A DNA stretch of 64,000 nt from Streptomyces griseus (lineage in GTDB: Bacteria > Actinomycetota > Actinomycetes > Streptomycetales > Streptomycetaceae), in assembly GCF_900460065.1 (NCBI RefSeq), contig NZ_UAVD01000048.1:1-64000 (forward strand), written 5' to 3'. A model generated the notes under the pieces. The model saw only the letters and a program-made list of their open reading frames with translations, ran no database searches and was not told the origin of the DNA. Shown in pieces: positions 1 to 8,757 of the stretch (position 1 is the stretch's first letter; each line of letters starts with the position of its first letter). The position numbers were made by a program, and so were the translations under genes.

Positions 1-666
<666 letters not shown>

Positions 667-967
667 ATGTTTACCCGTAATCGGGTGCACACATCACGAG
701 AGCGGAACAACCGGTCGGAATAAGACCCGTTGTTCACAGCGTCCTCGCTGTGTATTGCCTGCCGCCACCCACAACGGGGCGGAACGACAGGACTTTCAAA
801 GGAACCACCAACCTGCCGAAGCAGGCCGGGGTATCAACATATCTGGCGTTGACTTTTGGCACGCTGTTGAGTTCTCAAGGAACGGACGCTTCCTTCGGTC
901 CCGTTTCACCGGGCCCCTCCGGGCGCTTCCCTTCGGTACTGCTCTGTTTCGCTGTCTTGCGTTTCCG
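667..967 (-). other. pre-16S rRNA leader with conserved processing/antitermination region
   Basis: There is no gene here. The stretch lies between the promoter boxes and the mature 16S end. Its complement contains the block TTGAGAACTCAACAGCGTGCC (858-878), followed on the minus strand by AAAAGTCAACGCC. This block is typical of actinobacterial rRNA leaders and is thought to act in RNase III processing and antitermination. Assignment as leader rests on position and on that block; exact cleavage sites cannot be read from sequence alone. Confidence 0.8.
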
Positions 968-1161
968 ACTCTATCAGACTCTTTCGTGTCCGATTCCCGG
1001 TCGAAGCGGGCCGTGCAGTTTCGCTTTCCAGGTTCTTCGCTTTCGCGTTTTCCCTTTCCGGCGAGTCCGACTTTACCAGACTCTTTTCCGTTCCGTTTCC
1101 GGTCCGAAGGTGATTTCTGGTGGCCTGCGGAAGGCCTTGCCTTTCGGCGCATCCGACTTTA
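968..1161 (-). promoter_or_regulatory. rRNA operon promoter array (three -10 boxes)
   Basis: Three -10-like hexamers in near-identical contexts face the 16S gene on the minus strand: TAGAGT (968-973), TAAAGT (1070-1075) and TAAAGT (1156-1161). Each is followed by CGGA, and the two inner ones are preceded by GAGTCTG. No clear TTGACA -35 boxes stand at 17-18 bp, which is common for Streptomyces rrn promoters. Tandem promoters are the known layout of rrn operons in this genus. Start points are inferred. Confidence 0.75.
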
Positions 1162-1257
1162 TCAGAGATCTTGAGTCGGAATTCCCGCCCCTTCCGGGGT
1201 TCTCCAGGCGCACGAGTGCGCGAGGTACTTCCCGTTCAGGCGGAGACGCAAACGTAC

Positions 1258-1298
1258 TGGAGCGGGGCTCCTCGATGCAAATCGAGGGCCCCGCTCCA
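1258..1298 (-). terminator. hairpin terminator after RNase J
   Basis: A strong inverted repeat begins TGGAGCGGGGC and ends GCCCCGCTCCA, with inner arms CCTCGAT and ATCGAGG around a GCAA loop and one unpaired base. It sits 20 bp past the RNase J stop and upstream of the rrn promoters, so it separates the two transcription units. It lacks a clear T-run, as is usual in Streptomyces. Confidence 0.8.
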
Positions 1299-1318
1299 GG
1301 TCAGGCGGTTGCGAGGAC

Positions 1319-3004
1319 TCAGACCTCGACGACCACCGGAAGGATCATCGGGCGTCGGCGGTAGGTGTCGGACACCCACTTGCCGACGGTCCGGCGGACC
1401 ATCTGCTGGAGCTGGTGGGGCTCCATCACGCCGTCCTGCGCCGACTTGTCCAGGGCTTCCTGGATCTTCGGAGTGACGCCGGCGAACGCGTTGTCGTCGA
1501 TGCCGGAGCCGCGGGCCTGGATGTGGGGGCCGCCCACGATCTTGCCAGAGGAGCTGTCGACCACGATGAACACCGAGATGATGCCCTCGTCGCCGAGGAT
1601 GCGGCGGTCCTTGAGGGAGGTCTCGGTGACATCGCCGACGGAGAGGCCGTCGACGTACACGTACCCGGCCTGGACCTTGCCGACGATCTTGGCCTTGCCG
1701 TCGATGAGGTCGACGACCACGCCGTCCTCGGCGATGACGATGTGGTCCTTGGGTACGCCCGTGAGGGCTCCCAGCTCGGCGTTGGCCCGCAGGTGGCGCC
1801 ATTCGCCGTGGACCGGCATCAGGTTCTTCGGCTTGCAGATGTTGTAGAAGTACAGCAGCTCGCCGGCCGAGGCGTGGCCCGAGACGTGGACCTTGGCGTT
1901 GCCCTTGTGGACGACGTTGGCGCCCCAGCGGGTCAGGCCGTTGATCACGCGGTAGACCGCGTTCTCGTTGCCGGGGATGAGGGACGACGCCAGGATCACC
2001 GTGTCGCCGGGGACGATCCGGATCTGGTGGTCGCGGTTGGCCATCCGGGAGAGGGCGGCCATCGGCTCGCCCTGCGATCCCGTGCAGACCAGCACGACCT
2101 CGTCGTCCGGGAGGTCGTCGAGGGTCTTGACGTCGACGACCAGGCCCGCGGGGACCTTCAGATAGCCGAGGTCACGGGCGATGCCCATGTTGCGCACCAT
2201 GGAGCGGCCGACGAAGGCGACCCTGCGGCCGTACTCGTGGGCGGCGTCCAGGATCTGCTGGATGCGGTGCACATGGCTGGCGAAGCTCGCCACGATGATG
2301 CGCTTCTGGGCGTTCGCGAAGACCGTGCGCAGGACGTTGGAGATGTCCCGCTCCGGCGGCACGAAGCCCGGAACCTCGGCGTTCGTGGAGTCGGAGAGGA
2401 GGAGGTCGATGCCCTCCTCGCTGAGGCGCGCGAACGCGTGCAGGTCGGTGAGACGGCCGTCCAGCGGGAGCTGGTCCATCTTGAAGTCACCGGTGGCCAC
2501 GGCCATGCCCGCGGGGGTGCGGATGGCGACGGCGAGAGCGTCCGGGATGGAGTGGTTGACCGCGATGAACTCGCAGTCGAAGACGCCGATGCGCTCGCGC
2601 TGCCCTTCCTGCACCTCAAGGGTGTAGGGGCGGATGCGGTGCTCCTGGAGCTTCGCCTCGATGAGCGCGAGGGTCAGCTTCGATCCGATGAGGGGGATGT
2701 CCGGCTTCAGGCGCAGCAGGTACGGGACACCACCGATGTGGTCCTCGTGGCCGTGCGTGAGGACGATGCCCTCGATGTCGTCCAGACGGTCCCGGATCGT
2801 GGTGAAGTCCGGAAGGATCAGGTCGATGCCCGGCTGCTCCTCCTCGGGGAAGAGGACGCCGCAGTCGACGATGAGCAGACGGCCGCCGTACTCGAAGACC
2901 GTCATGTTGCGGCCGATCTCGCCCAGGCCGCCGAGCGGGGTGACCCGCAGGGCGCCCTTCGGGAGCTTCGGCGGGGTGCCGAGTTCAGGATGCGGATGAC
3001 TCAA
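1319..3004 (-). CDS. rnj: ribonuclease J
   Basis: Metallo-beta-lactamase/beta-CASP ribonuclease of 561 residues, acting in mRNA decay and rRNA maturation in the cytoplasm. The metal-binding motif HGHEDH is at residues 84-89. The beta-CASP region includes the segment ASFASHVHRIQQI, and the C-terminal part carries VSGHASAGEL and MPVHGEWRHL. I chose the TTG at 3004: it follows AAGGAG by 6 nt and gives MSHPHPELG, the usual Streptomyces start, whereas an upstream GTG would add 19 unconserved residues. It lies downstream of dapA on the same strand. A stable hairpin sits directly 5' of the ribosome-binding site and may control expression. Confidence 0.95.
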   Translation of the reverse strand: MSHPHPELGTPPKLPKGALRVTPLGGLGEIGRNMTVFEYGGRLLIVDCGVLFPEEEQPGIDLILPDFTTIRDRLDDIEGIVLTHGHEDHIGGVPYLLRLKPDIPLIGSKLTLALIEAKLQEHRIRPYTLEVQEGQRERIGVFDCEFIAVNHSIPDALAVAIRTPAGMAVATGDFKMDQLPLDGRLTDLHAFARLSEEGIDLLLSDSTNAEVPGFVPPERDISNVLRTVFANAQKRIIVASFASHVHRIQQILDAAHEYGRRVAFVGRSMVRNMGIARDLGYLKVPAGLVVDVKTLDDLPDDEVVLVCTGSQGEPMAALSRMANRDHQIRIVPGDTVILASSLIPGNENAVYRVINGLTRWGANVVHKGNAKVHVSGHASAGELLYFYNICKPKNLMPVHGEWRHLRANAELGALTGVPKDHIVIAEDGVVVDLIDGKAKIVGKVQAGYVYVDGLSVGDVTETSLKDRRILGDEGIISVFIVVDSSSGKIVGGPHIQARGSGIDDNAFAGVTPKIQEALDKSAQDGVMEPHQLQQMVRRTVGKWVSDTYRRRPMILPVVVEV

Positions 3005-3021
3005 AAGACTCTCCTTACCAC

Positions 3022-3054
3022 GCGCGCCACGTACCGCTGAGGCACGTGGCGCGC
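3022..3054 (-). promoter_or_regulatory. hairpin immediately 5' of the rnj ribosome-binding site
   Basis: A perfect 11-bp inverted repeat (GCGCGCCACGT, 3022-3032, with ACGTGGCGCGC, 3044-3054) has an 11-nt loop. Its lower edge is only a few bases from AAGGAG of rnj. It could terminate dapA transcription, or, if rnj has its own promoter, form a leader stem that limits ribosome access or serves as a ribonuclease target. The sequence does not decide between these. Confidence 0.6.
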
Positions 3055-3150
3055 ATGTCATTCGTGCACTTGCTGTTGTCTTGGGGTGTTGCTCGATGCG
3101 AGTCGCCTCGCCTGTTCAGTTGTGAAGTCTGTGGACCGGGAAGCCGGTGC

Positions 3151-4050
3151 CTAGAGCTGTACCCCGCCGGCGGCGAGATCGATCTTGAGCTGGGCCGTCT
3201 CCTGGACGCTGAGCTCCACCAGCGGCAGGCGGAGCGGTCCGGCGGGGAGTCCCTGGAGGGTCAGGGCGGCCTTCGTGGTGATGACGCCCTGGGTGCGGAA
3301 CATCCCGGTGAAGACCGGGAGCAGCTTCTGGTGGATCTCGGTGGCCTTCTGGACGTCGCCGCTCAGGTGCGCGTCGATCAGGGCCCGCAGCTCGGGGGTG
3401 ACCATGTGGCCGACGACGGAGACGAAGCCGACCGCGCCGACCGAGAGCAGCGGCAGGTTGAGCATGTCGTCGCCGGAATACCAGGCGAGTCCCGATTCGG
3501 CTATGGCCCAGCTGGCGCGGCCCAGGTCGCCCTTGGCGTCCTTGTTCGCGACGATCCGCGGGTGGTCGGCCAGCCGGACGAGGGTCTCGGTGTCGATCGG
3601 TACCCCGCTGCGGCCGGGGATGTCGTACAGCATCACGGGCAGGCCGGTGGAGTCGGCGATGGCGGTGAAGTGCCGGAGCAGGCCCTCCTGCGGCGGCTTG
3701 TTGTAGTACGGCGTCACGGCGAGCAGGCCGTGGGCGCCGGTGCGCTCGGCCGTCCGGGCGAGCTCGACGCTGTGCCGGGTGTCGTTCGTGCCGATGCCGG
3801 CGACGACGTGCGCCCGGTCGCCGACCGCTTCGAGTACCGCTCGTACGAGCTGGTCCTTCTCCGTGTCACTGGTGGTCGGGGACTCACCGGTGGTGCCGTT
3901 GACGATCAGGCCGTCATTGCCTGCGTCCACCAGGTGGGCGGCGAGCCGCTGGGCGCCGTCGAGGTCGAGAGCGCCGTCCGCCGTGAGGGGCGTGACCATA
4001 GCGGTGAGGACCCGCCCGAAGGGGGTCTGCGGAGTGGAGATCGGAGCCAT
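3151..4050 (-). CDS. dapA: 4-hydroxy-tetrahydrodipicolinate synthase
   Basis: Condenses pyruvate with aspartate semialdehyde, the first committed step to diaminopimelate and lysine. The 299-residue (beta/alpha)8-barrel has NGTTGES at 51-57, catalytic Tyr142 in YDIPGRSG and Schiff-base Lys170 in VANKDAKGD. I chose the ATG at 4050 (MAPISTPQTP), which matches the conserved start. A GTG 9 bp upstream is in frame and neither start has a strong Shine-Dalgarno. dapB lies about 2.5 kb away, so lysine genes are close but not in one operon. Confidence 0.95.
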   Translation of the reverse strand: MAPISTPQTPFGRVLTAMVTPLTADGALDLDGAQRLAAHLVDAGNDGLIVNGTTGESPTTSDTEKDQLVRAVLEAVGDRAHVVAGIGTNDTRHSVELARTAERTGAHGLLAVTPYYNKPPQEGLLRHFTAIADSTGLPVMLYDIPGRSGVPIDTETLVRLADHPRIVANKDAKGDLGRASWAIAESGLAWYSGDDMLNLPLLSVGAVGFVSVVGHMVTPELRALIDAHLSGDVQKATEIHQKLLPVFTGMFRTQGVITTKAALTLQGLPAGPLRLPLVELSVQETAQLKIDLAAGGVQL

Positions 4051-4111
4051 GGGTAACACGCTACTCGCTGCTCAGCGCGCGGGGTCCCCTCGGGGGGACG
4101 GGGAAGAGGAG

Positions 4112-4149
4112 CCCGGCACTGCCTGCTCGGGGGTTCAAGCAGTGCCGGG
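4112..4149 (-). terminator. hairpin terminator after thyX
   Basis: A perfect 11-bp inverted repeat (CCCGGCACTGC, 4112-4122, with GCAGTGCCGGG, 4139-4149) and a 16-nt loop sit between the thyX stop (4203) and the dapA start (4050). Both genes run leftward, so it ends the thyX transcript. Confidence 0.75.
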
Positions 4150-4202
4150 TCCGTTTGATCAGCCTAGATGAACTTCTCGAAACGCCGCAATACGGACACC
4201 GC

Positions 4203-4940
4203 CTACGGGGCTACCCGTCCATTTTTGTTGAAGGCCGCATGAGTGAGCGGCATGAGCTGCTCCCAGTGGGCTTCCATCTGCTCACCGACCATCTCGATCT
4301 CGCGCTGCGGGAAGGACGGAACCTTCGCCAGCTCGTGCTGGGTGCGCAGGCCGAGGAAGTGCATCAGGGAGCGCGCGTTGCAGGTGGCGTACATCGAGGA
4401 GAAGAGTCCTACGGGGAGGACCGAGCGGGCGACCTCGCGGGCCACGCCCTTCGCCAGCATCTCCTGGTAGGCCTCGTAGGAGGCCCGGTAGGACTCTTCC
4501 ATGGCGCTGGTCGTGACGTCGTACTGCTCCTCGGTGCCCTCGACGAACACGTACTTGCCGGGGCGGCCCTGCTGGACCAGCTTGCGGGAGGTTCCGGGGA
4601 CGTAGAAGACCGGCTCCAGCTCCCGGTAGCGGCCCGATTCCTCGTTGTACGACCAGCCGACGCGGTGCCGCATGAACTCACGGAAGACGAAGATCGGGGC
4701 GCTGATGAAGAACGTCATCGAGTTGTGCTCGAACGGGCTGCCGTGCCGGTCCCGCATGAGGTAGTTGATGAGTCCCTTGGAGCGCTCGGGGTCCTTGGTG
4801 ACCTCTTCGAGCGACTGCTCGCCGGCGGTGGAGACCCGGGCGGCGAACAGCACGTCCGCGTCGCGCGCGTCGCTCTTCACCAGCTCGACGGTGACGTCGC
4901 TGCGGAAGTGGGGCTTTGCGGGTTCGGGAGTGTCGGTCAC
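4203..4940 (-). CDS. thyX: flavin-dependent thymidylate synthase
   Basis: Makes dTMP from dUMP using methylenetetrahydrofolate, FAD and NADPH. The 245-residue protein carries the ThyX signature RHRVGWSYNEESGRY starting at residue 91. The textbook motif is RHR-X7-S; here the Ser is one residue later. Other family segments are DRHGSPFEHNSMTF and CNARSLMHFLGLR. The GTG at 4940 follows GGAAGGA by about 9 nt and gives the usual VTDTPEPAKP start. Longer in-frame extensions upstream run into the divergent promoter region and are not coding. Confidence 0.94.
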   Translation of the reverse strand: MTDTPEPAKPHFRSDVTVELVKSDARDADVLFAARVSTAGEQSLEEVTKDPERSKGLINYLMRDRHGSPFEHNSMTFFISAPIFVFREFMRHRVGWSYNEESGRYRELEPVFYVPGTSRKLVQQGRPGKYVFVEGTEEQYDVTTSAMEESYRASYEAYQEMLAKGVAREVARSVLPVGLFSSMYATCNARSLMHFLGLRTQHELAKVPSFPQREIEMVGEQMEAHWEQLMPLTHAAFNKNGRVAP

Positions 4941-5136
4941 CGACGGGGGTCCTTCCAGTGGTGTCGCTCTGGCGGCGACCACTTTACGGGCCACCGGGAG
5001 GCGTGCACGCGCCGACCTCGGGGCAGCCGTTCGTGGAGTTTCCCTCAACAAGTACGGCGATTCGGGCACCGATTCGGTCTGTCGTACGTCTGACTCACTA
5101 GCAGCACCCGTCACTGAGATCAAGGAGAGTTTCCTC

Positions 5137-5376
5137 ATGTTCCGCCGGCGTGAAGCCGTCCCGTTCTCGTTCGTCGCCGAGTCCGACCGATTCCGCAGTA
5201 ATGTCACTCCTCCCCCCTCGGCGCGCGCCACCGTTCCCGAACTTCTGGGGCGGTCCCTCGTCGGGCTCACCGTGGTCGCCGGTCTCGTGGGCTCACTGCT
5301 GCTGGGGCTCCCCGCTCTCGACTCCGAACAGTCCCCCGCGCACGGCAAGCAGTCCGAGGCTTCTCAGGGCCGCTGA
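5137..5376 (+). CDS. small single-pass membrane protein, function unknown
   Basis: A 79-residue protein with a basic N-terminus (MFRRREAV), a soluble stretch to about residue 38, one hydrophobic helix at about 40-60 (LVGLTVVAGLVGSLLLGLPAL) and a short polar tail. AAGGAGAG ends 7 nt before the ATG, which supports both the gene and the start. It is divergent from thyX. I do not recognise a family. Confidence 0.7.
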   Translation: MFRRREAVPFSFVAESDRFRSNVTPPPSARATVPELLGRSLVGLTVVAGLVGSLLLGLPALDSEQSPAHGKQSEASQGR

Positions 5377-5470
5377 CTCGTACGGACCCCCTGGGGTGGT
5401 CGGGCCGGTGGCAGGCTCGGTAGCCTCACCGGGCACAGCAATCGAGCGTGCTTGTGAGTGAGGATGAGTC

Positions 5471-6022
5471 GTGCCCCTGCCCTTTCTGACGGCCGACCGC
5501 GCATTCGACGCGAGCGCGGAGGACGTCGCGCTGCCGTTCGACGACCACGACAGCTGGCGGCGGCCCTACCGCCCCGGACCGTGGCGGGTCGCGGCGGCGG
5601 CCACCCTGTTGTTGCTGGCCTCGTTCGTTCTGCTCGCGGCCATGATCATCGGTGTGGCCGGAGCGCCCTCGGGCGCCACCGTGTGTCTGGTCCTGGCCGC
5701 TGCGCTCATCGCCGCCGCCCTGCGGCTGCTGCGGGTCGGTGCGTGGGTCAGCCGCCACGGAGTGCGGCGCGTCGCGTTCTTCCGGACCACCACGGTGGCC
5801 TGGAGCGGCACGTCCGCGGTTCGTACGGTCCAGCAGCCCGTGAAGTGGATGGGCCTCCCCCGTACGGTCCAGGGCCAGGCGCTCGTCGTGGTCCGGCAGA
5901 GCGGTGAGACCCTGCCGCCTCTGGCCACCGACCACAACGCGGACTTCCTCGGGCGTGAGGAGGCGTTCGAGCGGGCCACGGACGCGGTGGAGGCCTGGGC
6001 GGACGAGTACCGGCTCGGGTGA
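5471..6022 (+). CDS. conserved actinobacterial membrane protein, function unknown
   Basis: A 183-residue protein. A hydrophilic N-terminus (PFLTADRAFD) is followed by two closely spaced transmembrane helices at about 40-85, then a C-terminal soluble domain with alternating beta-like segments (RRVAFFRTTTVAWSGTSAV, ALVVVRQSG) that resembles the small PH-like domain of actinobacterial membrane proteins. That resemblance is weak evidence. It starts with GTG after GAGGATG. It ends against a terminator shared with the opposing gene. Confidence 0.75.
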   Translation: MPLPFLTADRAFDASAEDVALPFDDHDSWRRPYRPGPWRVAAAATLLLLASFVLLAAMIIGVAGAPSGATVCLVLAAALIAAALRLLRVGAWVSRHGVRRVAFFRTTTVAWSGTSAVRTVQQPVKWMGLPRTVQGQALVVVRQSGETLPPLATDHNADFLGREEAFERATDAVEAWADEYRLG

Positions 6023-6050
6023 GCGTCTGGCTGTCGCCGTCTGTGAGTGA

Positions 6051-6084
6051 GTGAGCCCGGGGCCCTTTGGGGTCCCGGGCTCAC
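6051..6084. terminator. bidirectional hairpin terminator
   Basis: A 14-bp stem (GTGAGCCCGGGGCC, 6051-6064, with GGTCCCGGGCTCAC, 6071-6084; one G-U pair) and a 6-nt loop sit between convergent genes ending at 6022 (+) and 6109 (-). It probably serves both. Confidence 0.8.
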
Positions 6085-6108
6085 ATGCGTACGGGTGGAA
6101 AGATGTCC

Positions 6109-6579
6109 TCAAGCGCCGGACGGGCTGGAGGGTGCGGTCGGCCTGGATTTGTGCAGCGCGATCGCCCTCTGCATGGCCTTGCGGGCTCGCGGGGTGTCCC
6201 TGGCGTCCTGGTAGGCGACCGCCAGTCTGAACCAGGTCCGCCAGTCGCCCGGGGCGTCCTCGGTCTCCTCCCGGCGCTTGGTGAAGACCGCGTCGGCGGC
6301 GTCCCGGTCCACGCGGCCGGAGGGCGTGCGGGCCAGGTCGTCGACCGGGAGGCCGCCCTCCGCGTCCAGCTCGGCCGCCAGAGCGTTGGCGCGCCGGACG
6401 AACTGGGTGTTCTTCCAGAGGAACCAGAGGCCGATCACCGGAAGGATCAGCACGGCGACGCCGAACGTGACCGTGAGCAGCGTGCCGTGCCGGATGAGCA
6501 TCAGACCGCGGCCGCCGACCAGGACGAAGTAGAAGACCAGGACGGCTGCCGTGGCGAAGTAGGTGATCTTTGCGCGCAT
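6109..6579 (-). CDS. membrane protein with TPR-like C-terminus
   Basis: A 156-residue protein with two transmembrane helices (about 5-27 and 35-55) and a soluble C-terminal part. The segment WRTWFRLAVAYQDARDTPRARKAMQRAI (about 113-141) reads like one tetratricopeptide-type helix pair. It is 10 bp upstream of the dapB stop on the lower side, so it is downstream of dapB and probably co-transcribed with it. Function unknown; a role as a small membrane-anchored scaffold is only a guess. Confidence 0.78.
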   Translation of the reverse strand: MRAKITYFATAAVLVFYFVLVGGRGLMLIRHGTLLTVTFGVAVLILPVIGLWFLWKNTQFVRRANALAAELDAEGGLPVDDLARTPSGRVDRDAADAVFTKRREETEDAPGDWRTWFRLAVAYQDARDTPRARKAMQRAIALHKSRPTAPSSPSGA

Positions 6580-6589
6580 GGGGGCTCAG

Positions 6590-7342
6590 TCAGTTCAGGT
6601 CGAGGAAGTGTTCCAGGCCGAACGTGAGGCCGGGAGTGGTCACCACGCGGCGGACGCCGAGCAGGATGCCCGGCATGAAGCTGCTGTGGTGGAGGGAGTC
6701 GTGGCGGATGGTGAGGGTCTCGCCCTCGCCGCCGAGCAGGACTTCCTGGTGGGCCAGCAGGCCGCGGAGCCTGATCGCGTGGACCGGGACGCCGTCGACG
6801 TCCGCGCCGCGCGCGCCGTCCAGGGCGGTGGTGGTGGCGTCCGGCTGGGGTGCGCTGCCCGCTTCGGCGCGGGCCGCCGCGATGAGCTGGGCGGTGCGGG
6901 TGGCGGTGCCGGAGGGGGCGTCGACCTTGTTGGGGTGGTGCAGTTCGACGACCTCGACGGACTCGAAGTAGCGGGCGGCCCGCTCCGCGAACTTCATGGT
7001 CAGGACGGCGCCGATGGAGAAGTTCGGGGCGATCAGGACGCCCGTCGACGGGGAGTCGTCGAGCCAGGTGTTCAGCTGCGCGAGCCGTTCGTCGGTCCAG
7101 CCCGTGGTGCCGACGACGGCGTGGATGCCGTGCCGGAGGCAGAAGTCGAGGTTCTCCATCACCGAGGCGGGAGTGGTGAGCTCGACGACGGCCTGGGCGC
7201 CGGTGTCGGTGAGGGTCTCCAGGCGGTCGCCCCGGCCCAGGGCCGCCACCAGCTCCAGGTCGTCGGCGGCCTCGACGGCCCGGACGGCCTCGGAGCCGAT
7301 CCGGCCCCGAGCACCGAGAACGGCTACGCGCAGCTTGCTCAT
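6590..7342 (-). CDS. dapB: 4-hydroxy-tetrahydrodipicolinate reductase
   Basis: Reduces the DapA product with NAD(P)H in diaminopimelate and lysine synthesis. The 250-residue length is normal. The Rossmann motif GARGRIG is at 10-16 and the signature HHPNKVDAPSGTA holds the substrate-binding Lys. The ATG at 7342 follows AAGGAACC. It is 35 bp downstream of the M16 peptidase gene, so pnp, peptidase, dapB and the TPR-like gene may form one leftward operon. Confidence 0.95.
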   Translation of the reverse strand: MSKLRVAVLGARGRIGSEAVRAVEAADDLELVAALGRGDRLETLTDTGAQAVVELTTPASVMENLDFCLRHGIHAVVGTTGWTDERLAQLNTWLDDSPSTGVLIAPNFSIGAVLTMKFAERAARYFESVEVVELHHPNKVDAPSGTATRTAQLIAAARAEAGSAPQPDATTTALDGARGADVDGVPVHAIRLRGLLAHQEVLLGGEGETLTIRHDSLHHSSFMPGILLGVRRVVTTPGLTFGLEHFLDLN

Positions 7343-7377
7343 CTTTGGTTCCTTAAGGGGTGCGAGCGCTTGGGGGA

Positions 7378-8757
7378 TCAGGAGACCGCTGCGTGGAGGC
7401 GGTCCGCCTGCTTGTCCTTGAGCGGGCCGATGACCGAGAGCGAGGGGCGTCGGGTGAGGAGCTCGCCCGCCACCTGCCGTACGTCGTCGGGGGTGACCTC
7501 CGCGATACGGGCCAGCATGTCGTCGACCGACATCTGCTCGCCCCAGCACAGCTCGCTCTTGCCGATACGGTTCATCAGGGCGCCGGTGTCCTCCAGGCCG
7601 AGGACGGTGGAGCCGGAGAGCTGGCCGATGGCGCGGGTGATCTCGTCGTCGTCCAGACCGTGCGTGGCGACCCGGTCCAGCTCGTCGCGGCAGATCTTGA
7701 GGACGTCGTGGACCTGGCTGGGCCGGCAGCCCGCGTAGACGCCGAAGAGACCGCAGTCGGCGAAGCCCGAGGTGTACGAGTACACGCTGTAGGCCAGACC
7801 GCGCTTCTCCCGTACCTCCTGGAAGAGGCGCGAGCTCATTCCGCCGCCGAGGGCCGTGTTGAGGACGCCGAGGGCCCAGCGGCGGTCGTCGGTGCGGGCG
7901 AGGCCCGGCATGCCGAGGACCACGTGGGCCTGTTCGGTCTTGCGGTTCAGCAGCTCGACCTTGCCGGCGGCGCGCAGGGTGCGGGAGCCCTCGCGGGGCG
8001 CCATGGGCACCGCGTCCGTACGGGAGAGGGCGCCAGCCTTCTCGAAGGCGCGGCGGACCTGCCGCACGACGGTGGCGTGGTCGACGTTGCCCGCGGCGGC
8101 GACGACCAGGTGCGTGGGGTCGTAGTGCTTCTTGTAGAAGCGGGCGATCTGGCCCCGGTTCAGGGCGTTGATCGTGTCGACGGTGCCGAGGACGGGGCGG
8201 CCGAGGGGGGTGTCGCCGAGCATGGTGTGCGCGAACAGGTCGTGCACGCAGTCGCCCGGGTCGTCCTCGGTCATCGCGATCTCTTCGAGGATCACGCCGC
8301 GCTCGGCGTCGACGTCCTCGGGGGCGATCAGCGAGCCGGTCAGCATGTCGCAGACGACGTCGATGGCCAGCGGCAGGTCGGTGTCGAGGACCCGCGCGTA
8401 ATAGCAGGTGTACTCCTTCGCCGTGAAGGCGTTCATCTCGCCGCCGACCGCGTCGATGGCGGAGGAGATGTCGAGGGCGGTGCGCTGGGCGGTGCCCTTG
8501 AAGAGGAGGTGTTCGAGGTAGTGGGTCGCGCCGTTCAGGGTGGGCGTCTCGTCGCGGGAGCCGACGTTCGCCCAGATCCCGAAGGTGGCGGACCGGACGG
8601 AGGGCAGGGTCTCGGTGACGATCCGCAGACCGCCGGGGAGGACGGTCCGGCGGACGGTTCCGATGCCGTTGCTGCCCTTGAGAAGCGTTTGGGTACGGGC
8701 GACGGCCCGCCCCTCCGAGGAGGTGCGGGCCGTCGTCGCGGAACTACGGGACGTCAC
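7378..8757 (-). CDS. M16-family zinc metallopeptidase (processing-peptidase-like)
   Basis: A 459-residue protein of the pitrilysin/insulinase M16B family. The inverted zinc motif HYLEH is at residues 79-83, with ENAFTAKEYT-type residues (MNAFTAKEYTCYYARV) supplying the third ligand region. A C-terminal M16 half carries the RGLAYSVYSYTSGF motif (R/Y pair). There is no signal peptide, so it acts in the cytoplasm. Its GTG start overlaps the pnp stop by 4 bp (GTGA), so it is translationally coupled to PNPase. This pairing is common in actinomycetes, though its purpose is not known to me. Confidence 0.92.
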   Translation of the reverse strand: MTSRSSATTARTSSEGRAVARTQTLLKGSNGIGTVRRTVLPGGLRIVTETLPSVRSATFGIWANVGSRDETPTLNGATHYLEHLLFKGTAQRTALDISSAIDAVGGEMNAFTAKEYTCYYARVLDTDLPLAIDVVCDMLTGSLIAPEDVDAERGVILEEIAMTEDDPGDCVHDLFAHTMLGDTPLGRPVLGTVDTINALNRGQIARFYKKHYDPTHLVVAAAGNVDHATVVRQVRRAFEKAGALSRTDAVPMAPREGSRTLRAAGKVELLNRKTEQAHVVLGMPGLARTDDRRWALGVLNTALGGGMSSRLFQEVREKRGLAYSVYSYTSGFADCGLFGVYAGCRPSQVHDVLKICRDELDRVATHGLDDDEITRAIGQLSGSTVLGLEDTGALMNRIGKSELCWGEQMSVDDMLARIAEVTPDDVRQVAGELLTRRPSLSVIGPLKDKQADRLHAAVS

